In this document: piece by piece, positions 10,178 to 16,234 of the stretch | Numbering within the stretch: position 1 is the first letter of the stretch | Layout: each line of letters starts with the position of its first letter | Assembly (NCBI GenBank): GCA_009602725.1 | Contig: WELB01000225.1 | Location: 206,305 to 222,538, forward strand | Direction of reading: 5' to 3' | Length of the DNA: 16,234 nucleotides | Source: Spirogloea muscicola | Lineage: Eukaryota > Streptophyta > Zygnematophyceae > Spirogloeales > Spirogloeaceae | Position numbers and translations under genes: made by a program | Notes under the pieces: model-generated | The model's input: only the letters and a program-made list of their open reading frames with translations | The model's database searches: none | What the model was told of the DNA's origin: nothing

Positions 10178-13100
10178 TGACGACGCTGGCCGCCGCTGCG
10201 CCGCCCTCCGTCGCCGTGGCCGGCCTCGCCGCCTCCTCAACCCTCTGCCGCGCCTCTCCACACACTGCCCGTGTAGCGACAACCAGCAGCTGGCCGCGCT
10301 GCACTGCGGCCCCCTGGCCGCCTCCCGCGCCACCCCCGACGGCCGGCCTCTGGGCCCGCCGCTGGCGCAGCGTCACAGTCCGTGCCTGGTGGACGCAGTG
10401 GCTTCTGGAGCGCCCCTTCGACAGTGACGACGAGGAGGGCAGCTCTGAGGACGACGAGAGCGAGGGCGAGGATGAGGACGACAGCGGCAAGGCGGCGGCC
10501 AGCCGGGGGCCTGGCGAAGGTGGCCGGAGGCAGGAGCGAGTCCAGAGGGCTCAGGCCAGGAGCGTGCAGGGAGAGCAGCAGGACGTGGACGATGTTGACG
10601 ATCTAGTAGCGGATGACAGGCGGTGGGCTGACTGGCAGCGCAGACGGGCTGCCATCGACGAGCTGCGTGAGTTCCAGGTGCTGGTTTAGACCCTCCCTCG
10701 CCTGCATGGCCTGTGCGAGCTGGCCCCACTTGGCAGCGCTCCATGGATACGTTTATACAGCTCCCATATTGAGTTGTGCTGGGTATAGTCCCCTAACGGG
10801 CGCCTGCCTCTACCTACAGCTTCGAGGGCTGCAGTCTCAGAGCCAGTTGCGGCGAAGCTGCGTTTTCTGAGCTGTTGTAGCTCCTCTCAGCTACTGTGAT
10901 TGCATGGCTAGGCCGTCTCCGCTGGCCCTGGACTCAGTGGACTGGGCTTGAGGCCTGAGAAGAAAACTTGTGTTATCCATAGCAGCCTGTAGCAAGTTCA
11001 GCACACATCAGCTGTTGGAAGGCTACCATGTTGTCTCTTCTCATTCGAGAGCCAAGGTGGCTTTCACTCCAGGCGACTGGCCGGGACCCTGACGACCCCT
11101 CCTGGGAGGACTGGTTGGACGAGGGGTGGGACTCGCCGGAACGCTACAAAGATGGTGCAATTCCCTGTCTCATCTCTCTGTCCCACCTGCTGTGTCTGCT
11201 GTGCCGGCAGGCTTTCAACATCTTGAGTGGGTGCTCCAGAATCACGTTAGTGGCTTGACTGCTTCAAGTCTGGGTCTTCTGCTCCCGCAGGCCCCATTGG
11301 TGCTGCTGGATGGTATGTTCCGCAGCCAGACTGGGAGAAAGGCGGCGTGCCGCGAGACACACCAAAGCTGCCGGAGCGAGGAATGAGCCGCACAGTCAAG
11401 GAGCTGCTATTGCGGATCCTTGAACCGCAGGCGGAGGTTGAGGACGACCTTGCTTTTGAGGAGAAGGTTTTCCGCTACACAAGCCAGTCCACGGTATGTC
11501 AAGCTCGAACTGTCACCTACAGTATCTGCCCTCCTCCTCTCCTTCTTGATTTCCTTGATGGGATCCTTGACTGATACTCAGTACAGGTTCAGGGTCATGT
11601 CTAGGGTTATGTGACAAGAGAGAAAAGCAAAAGGAAGAGCAGGAAAAGTATGGGAGAGTAGGGCAGCCTTGGCTACCAATCAGCAGCCGTCGTCCTTTTC
11701 CACGACGGCTTTAGGGTTTCGATTTTTAGGGTTTACGGGTTAGGTTTTAGCCTTAAACGTGCCTGTATTAATCATACAGCACCACCATTCCACCTTTCCA
11801 CTTCTCACTCTCTGAAGAACACTCTCGTTTGCAGGCCAAGTTTGCGGCCTTGCTCGTGATTATACCCGTTCTGTCAGACATTGTGATGCATGACTACGTG
11901 CTTGTGCCTTTCTTTGAGAGGTATGTACACACCAATTTTTGCTGCTGTCTGCTTCAAGTCCAGTGTCATTTCCCACAGGAACAGCAGGCCCTGGTACAGG
12001 GGCAAATTTGCAGGCAACTGGATGTATGATTTTTGCTTGTAAACGGCAGGTGGAGCGAGACGACCCCAATGGGAGCCAAGCTGCTGGATGTGCGCGAGCG
12101 ACAACGCCTGGATATGGTCCATAGGCTGAAACTGGAGCGTCAGCGGGTGCGCTTTGAAGCAGACATTGGCAAGACGCCGCCGCTGAGTGATGACGACCTC
12201 GCTGAGCACATGCATATAGAAGCGTGAGCTTCTTTGTGACTTCCTTCTGTCAAGCTGCATGTGCAAGTCTTTGCCCCTTCTCGTGCAGATGTATATTCCA
12301 TGACACTGGTTGCTTGTTGCCACTCATGCGTCATGAAGGTGCGATACAAAAGTTTTATTGCTGCTGCTGGTATATGTTGCAGAGTGGAGCTGCGAGAAGA
12401 CATTAGGCGGGAGAATCGGATCGGGTTTGCAAACATCTGGTCGGATGCTGTGGCTTTCCTAACAGCTCTTTTGCTCGTTGTCTTCAACCCCAAGCAGGCG
12501 AGTGATCTGCCTGAAACTTCTGCAAAGGTCTCAGCTTGCTTGTCAAGGGCTTGTGGGTCTCAGTAGTCATATGCTTTTGCATGCTGCCTACAGCAGAGTT
12601 TTCTGCCCCATCTTCTGGCCCGTCTTCACCAAAGGGCAGGCTTGCAACTATGCGACTCAAGTGTTGCCTTTGATTGGGTCCTTCGGGTGGCCAGATTGCA
12701 TTGATGCGGTTGACTGGTGATCGCATCTTCACAAATATCTCAGATACTGGCAAAGCATTCATCATCATTCTCTGCACAGACATTTTCCTTGGGTGCGTGA
12801 AGGCCTACTAAACACCTCAGATACTGCCTCAGCGACTTTGCCCTACATCTTGTGTGCTTTTATTGTCAGCAATTCGGGCCTTTCCTTAAATAACTAAGAC
12901 ACCCTCCTAACCCACCCCAACCCCCACTTTCATCTGGCACTTTGTTATCACTCCTTACATTGTGGATGTCATTGGTCTTGCCTACACCACAATAAGCAGT
13001 GGTATTAGACCAGTGAGCAGCTTGCTTTTCAAGTCCACCGTATGAATGCACTGTCTCCAGCACACTATTCTTAAGCCACCGTGTGACCTGTGGGCTGGTA

Positions 13101-13712
13101 CCTCTGTGCTGATGCGTGTAGGTATCACTCAGAGTCAGGCTGGGAAACTGTCATTGAGCTCTTTCTTGACCACTATGGGCTCCAGGCTAGTCAAGGCTCT
13201 GTATACCTCTTCATTGCTACAGTTCCCGTTACCATTGACGCCATATTCAAGCTTTGGGTAAGAGCCATACTCTTCATATCTTAGCACCAGGAGGCTGTCG
13301 CTGTCTGCTCACCATGTCTGAACAGTCAGTCATGGTGATTAAGGAAGGCTTTCTGCGCCTGACAAAGACAATGTCCATGTCTGCATTGTTGCACTGCCAC
13401 CTGCTCTGCACCTCCCTGTTAAACAGATCACTAGGAATCGTACAGTAGGGTGGTGGTCGATAGTCCTCCCATGGGCTCAGTGAAGTGGATGCCTGCAGAT
13501 CCTGTTGGTCCTACTGACTGCTTCCAGCAGGTGTAGCTATTGTCCTGGTACTGTTTGCAGCACATGCCATTGCGTCCTCCAGTATTGTGTAGCTAAGAGC
13601 CGATCATCCAACGTTCTAATATTACTAGGTGTGCTACTGCCAGGTTTTTCGCTACCTGACAAGATTGTCCCCCTCAGCTGCGGCCACCTTTCGCGAGATG
13701 AAGCGGCACTAG
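10177..13712 (+). CDS. DLDG1: Nuclear-encoded CemA/PxcA family protein, DLDG1-like, about 9 exons
   Basis: Plastid-envelope membrane protein of the cyanobacterial PxcA / plastid CemA family, linked to proton homeostasis; in Arabidopsis DLDG1 affects greening and photoprotection. Exons: 10177-10677, 11073-11154, 11291-11493, 11835-11920, 12050-12223, 12383-12497, 12695-12792, 13122-13257, 13644-13712; about 487 aa, phases consistent. An Ala/Ser/Thr-rich N-terminus suits a transit peptide, then an acidic stretch (82-103). Membrane segments: KFAALLVIIPVLSDIV (about 264), FANIWSDAVAFLTALLLVVF (about 364), SDTGKAFIIILCTDIFLG (about 403-420), YLFIATVPVTIDAIFKLW (448-465). GYHSESGWET and the C-terminal RLSPSAAATFREMKRH are family hallmarks. 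The intron after 12497 is GC-AG. Uncertain: the start (overlapping frames at 9981-10427) and the exon 1/2 join (alternative GTGAGT donor after 10666 with acceptor at 11049). Confidence 0.9.
11685..11710. repeat. 9-bp perfect hairpin next to telomere-like repeats
   Basis: AGCCGTCGT and ACGACGGCT flank an 8-nt CCTTTTCC loop. It lies in intron 3 of the DLDG1-like gene and abuts the TTTAGGG run directly. Confidence 0.7.
11709..11750 (+). repeat. Interstitial telomere-like repeats in an intron
   Basis: TTTAGGG (11710-11716), TTTTAGGG (11724-11731), TTTACGGG (11732-11739) and TTAGGTTTTAG (11740-11750) follow each other in one orientation. These are the plant (TTTAGGG) and Chlamydomonas (TTTTAGGG) telomere units with small errors. 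They could be a scar of break repair or a telo-box-like cis element. Confidence 0.7.
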
Positions 13713-14397
13713 TGTAGGAACCATGTCAATTGGGTAAAGATGCCTTGCTTGGACTTAGTGGTACATTTGCCAAGTGATGGGCACGATTACAAAGTGCACT
13801 CTTCTCCCATTTGAGGAGGTGCATAGCTTGTAGGCAGAAATTCTAGGTTATTAGGATACCACTTTTAGATTCAGAAGCTACCATCAGGGTTTTTGGGCTC
13901 AGCCTGCACATAGCTCTCTTGTCACTAGCAGTGGCGCTTTCAAAGCGCAAGGTGCCAAAGGCTGGATGCTAGAGACATGCGTTGCTGTCAGCACTTCGTT
14001 GTCATCATGGGTATCACATCCTGCAAAACCAGGAACTTAGATATCCACCAACCACTCTCGAGAAAGCTATTGTGTGAGTTCTCATCCAGCCAGTCAAATC
14101 TGCTGTGAACTTCTGAGTGCGTGCTTTTAAATGACGCTCAGTGGGAGCATACTCAATGTTCTCATTCTGTTTCCCCAGCTTCTATACCTGCCTGTGGTGC
14201 TGATGCTGCACCTTCGGCAAGTAATTGTCCACAACTGGGCTGCATGCAGACTGTCATGCAAGGACAACCTTGAAATTGGTAAAGCCCTGACAGAGCTAGT
14301 AGGCAAAGTCACAGTTGACATGGTAATATCTGTAGTGCAGATAGAATGTCACCCTGAGGTTCACCATTTCAACATTTCATCCTTGGTGCAGCTGTAA
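13713..14397 (+). other. 3' UTR and tail of the DLDG1-like gene, ending at a candidate TGTAA
   Basis: After the TAG at 13710-13712 there are about 680 bases without a supportable gene. They end at TGTAA (14393-14397), which could be the poly(A) signal; long 3' UTRs are common in green algae. A plus-strand frame at 14131-14397 with no recognisable domain falls inside this stretch and is probably chance. Confidence 0.4.
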
Positions 14398-14502
14398 TGC
14401 GAGTGCATGGCTCATGTCAGAGGGATTTTGCTTTGAGTTACCCTTGCACTTTGGTGGTGCGTAAGGATATTGCTCTCTTGAAAGCATAACTACACCACTG
14501 AC

Positions 14503-14507
14503 TTACA
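14503..14507 (-). terminator. Candidate poly(A) signal TGTAA for the right-hand minus-strand gene
   Basis: TGTAA on the minus strand lies about 143 bases after the proposed stop at 14650. With the plus-strand TGTAA at 14393, this would put the two 3' ends tail-to-tail about 100 bp apart. Confidence 0.35.
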
Positions 14508-14649
14508 TCAAAAAGCTCTGAGGCTTCCATTCATAGCACATATTTACTAACAACTTGGATCAGAAGGCAGGGAGATCTCAGTTTGTCAATTCGAGCATCT
14601 TCGCAAATACAACCTGGGCTATGTGGTAGTCTTAAGTACGAGTGTCACA

Positions 14650-15995
14650 TCATTCTGAGGTCTGATTAGCTGCAGCAGACACCACTTTGCGCTCGAATAT
14701 TGCACACAATCTTGACGGCTTGAATATCTGCAGTGAAACAGGAGAGGGCAGTACTTCCTTAGCTTCCTTTGTATCTCTGACAACACAGAGAAGTCCTGAT
14801 GAGCATTTTGGGGATTATTGACCAGGCGTCCTCCTCAGACTCAACCGTATGAGGAACCAGATGAGTATAAGAAATCTTGCAGACTACCAGCTGAGATCCA
14901 ACATGTTTACTTTGGCTTCCTGAGAATCCTGGGTAAGTGCTGACCTTGGCTTGGAACATATAGTTAGGCGGCACGTTCACAATTGCGTGATTATCCCGGT
15001 CTTTCAGATACTTCTCAAACTCCTGGAGGAATGTGCTTGTCACCAGGCACGAGACCACAGCTGTCATAAGCGCATTGACAGACAAGCACAAACATCATCC
15101 CGGCGTGCATGTGTCTTTTCTGTCGGCCTAGCAACCCCAGACAAGCACCGAGGTGCCCAACAAGCTGAATGCGTGCATGCTGTGTTAACCCCTGCCTAGG
15201 AGAGAGTGCGCGCGAGTGCAGCACCTGGGGCATGCCATGCCTCGTGTTGGGGCTCCAAGGGACGGGCGTGAAGAGGTTGCCACTGAACTGAAATTCAGCG
15301 CCAGTAGGTGTGCCTGGCTGCTCGGCAACCTGGGGAAAGGCTGGCAGCACAGCTCAGACAAGGCCAGAGTGCAGCAAACAACCTGTCTCGCTCAAGGTCC
15401 CGAAGAAAGGAGGCCATACTAGCAGAGGCCATACTAGCAGCCTGGCTTTGCCAGCAGCATTGCAGAGAGTTGCTTACCACAAGTCACAATTTTCACCACA
15501 ACAACAGCCAGTCAAGGAGCGCAAACCGGCGCTTTCAGCTTCACATGCCATTGCGGCGAGGGGCTGCTTGGGCTCCTTGGCGTTGCGCGTGACGAGCATT
15601 TTTGATGTATGGAAAAGCAGCAGTGCAGCCAGACCTGTCTGCAGAAGACGTCGGAGTTGAGCAGGGCCACGAGCACCGCCTTGTTCTGGAGAAAGCGCGG
15701 CGGGGCGCACACGCAAGCGACCGGGCGGGACCGGGCATTAAACCGCGTGAGCTCGGAGTACGAGCCCATGCACGGCACAGCACCTCCGGCCACCTACAAC
15801 GCCGCTGGCCAGCTTGCAGGTGGGCGGCGCTGCAAGCACTGTGCGGAGCCACAGTTTGGGTTGAGGCGAGGGGACGGTGCGCACGTCGGGCTCCAGCTGC
15901 ACCGTGGCGTCGAAATTCTCCACGGCCCGCAGCCCGGCCGTCGTCGTCAGGCCCTGGTGGCGGCTCCTGCAGCGCGGGCAGCCGAGCTCCACCAT
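14650..15995 (-). CDS. Unrecognised multi-exon protein, modelled as 5 exons, 176 aa
   Basis: Function not recognised. Exons (minus): 15995-15885, 15793-15635, 15329-15225, 15022-14945, 14727-14650. Every intron has GT-AG ends and every junction is phase 0, which supports the chain though some choices are mine. Segments with coding character: VELGCPRCRSRHQGL with a Cys-x2-Cys pair (residues 2-16), ENFDATVQLEPD, MGSYSELTRFN, NKAVLVALLNSDVFCRQ, GAEFQFSGNLFTPVPW, and EFEKYLKDRDNHAIVNVPPN followed by YMFQAK. Third positions in exons 1 and 2 are almost all G/C, like exon 1 of MSI1. I see no signal peptide or clear membrane segment. The frame stays open upstream to ATG 16199, so the N-terminus may be longer. 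An extra coding-like piece in another frame (15545-15599) may be a missed exon. Confidence 0.5.
15411..15440. repeat. Perfect 15-bp tandem duplication
   Basis: AGGCCATACTAGCAG occurs twice head-to-tail (15411-15425, 15426-15440), within the second intron of the right-hand gene model. Confidence 0.9.
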
Positions 15996-16234
15996 CACCC
16001 TGCAGCCCAGCTGCTGGTGATGCGAGCTCTGGCTTTGGAAAGCTATGTCGCAGCGGCTTGTGAGGAGAAGTGTGGGGTGTCGGGAAGGTGGAGGTGGGTA
16101 TGGGTGGGGCCTGGGGGTGCGCACCTGGTCCGGTGCAGCCGAGCGGTGTGGCCAGGGCGGGGCAGGAGGCCGTTGGCGGCGCCGGGACAGCAGGGGCACG
16201 CGAGAGCGAGGCGGCAGCGCGGCCGGCTGGAAAG
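15996..16234 (-). other. GC-rich 5' flank of the right-hand gene
   Basis: This is upstream of the proposed ATG at 15995 and runs to the window edge. One minus-strand frame stays open from 16199 into the gene. It reads as Pro/Arg-rich low complexity until about 16060, then as a more ordinary sequence (CDIAFQSQSSHHQQLGCRV). It is either 5' UTR/promoter or an N-terminal extension; I cannot decide. Confidence 0.4.

Noticed and set aside
11197-11245. Extra exon between DLDG1-like exons 2 and 3 (FQHLEWVLQNH)
   Set aside because: It has a fair acceptor and a GTTAGT donor, but its end phase does not join exon 3 at 11291. It would need a later acceptor that removes the plausible GPIGAAGWYVPQ segment.
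14131-14397. 88-codon plus-strand ORF with a hydrophobic start
   Set aside because: It lies in the DLDG1-like 3' UTR, has no family resemblance, and its codons show no bias like the neighbouring exons.

Overview
The window looks like nuclear DNA of a green alga (Chlorophyta or close relatives). The evidence is two genes split by many short spliceosomal introns. One is an MSI1/RBBP4-type WD40 histone chaperone closest to the plant form. The other is a nuclear-encoded, plastid-type CemA/PxcA (DLDG1-like) membrane protein. Decayed Ty3/gypsy chromovirus sequence and TTTAGGG/TTTTAGGG-like repeats in an intron fit the same lineage. I cannot name the species.

Region 1 (about 1-2560) is a retrotransposon graveyard. 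It holds two diverged copies of a GC-rich repeat, then a 3' chromodomain fragment ending in a purine tract and LTR start. A second LTR fragment follows head-to-head in inverted orientation. Next comes the frameshifted 3' half of another chromovirus (integrase zinc finger, core, GPY/F module, damaged chromodomain, purine tract, LTR start). The two element ends share an identical 17-nt stretch before the purine tract but lead into different LTRs.

Region 2 (about 2560-6600) has no gene I can defend. It holds a GC-rich block with degenerate CCATGCYYGG repeats, a GTCACAC cluster and one orphan 102-codon ORF.

Region 3 (6605-13712) holds two genes transcribed divergently. MSI1 (minus, 8 exons, 426 aa, ATG at 9588) can be followed completely with every splice phase consistent. 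DLDG1-like (plus, about 9 exons, about 487 aa, stop at 13712) is clear from exon 2 onward, but its 5' end is ambiguous. The 588-bp interval between the start codons must hold both promoters and contains an internal duplication, 11-bp repeats and upstream ATGs. One DLDG1-like intron is GC-AG and another carries telomere-like repeats.

Region 4 (13713-16234) holds the DLDG1-like 3' UTR and, tail-to-tail with it, a minus-strand gene I do not recognise. A five-exon, all-phase-0 model (176 aa) can be built for it.

The two recognised genes act in different compartments (chromatin and plastid envelope), so their pairing is positional. I see no operon-like system.
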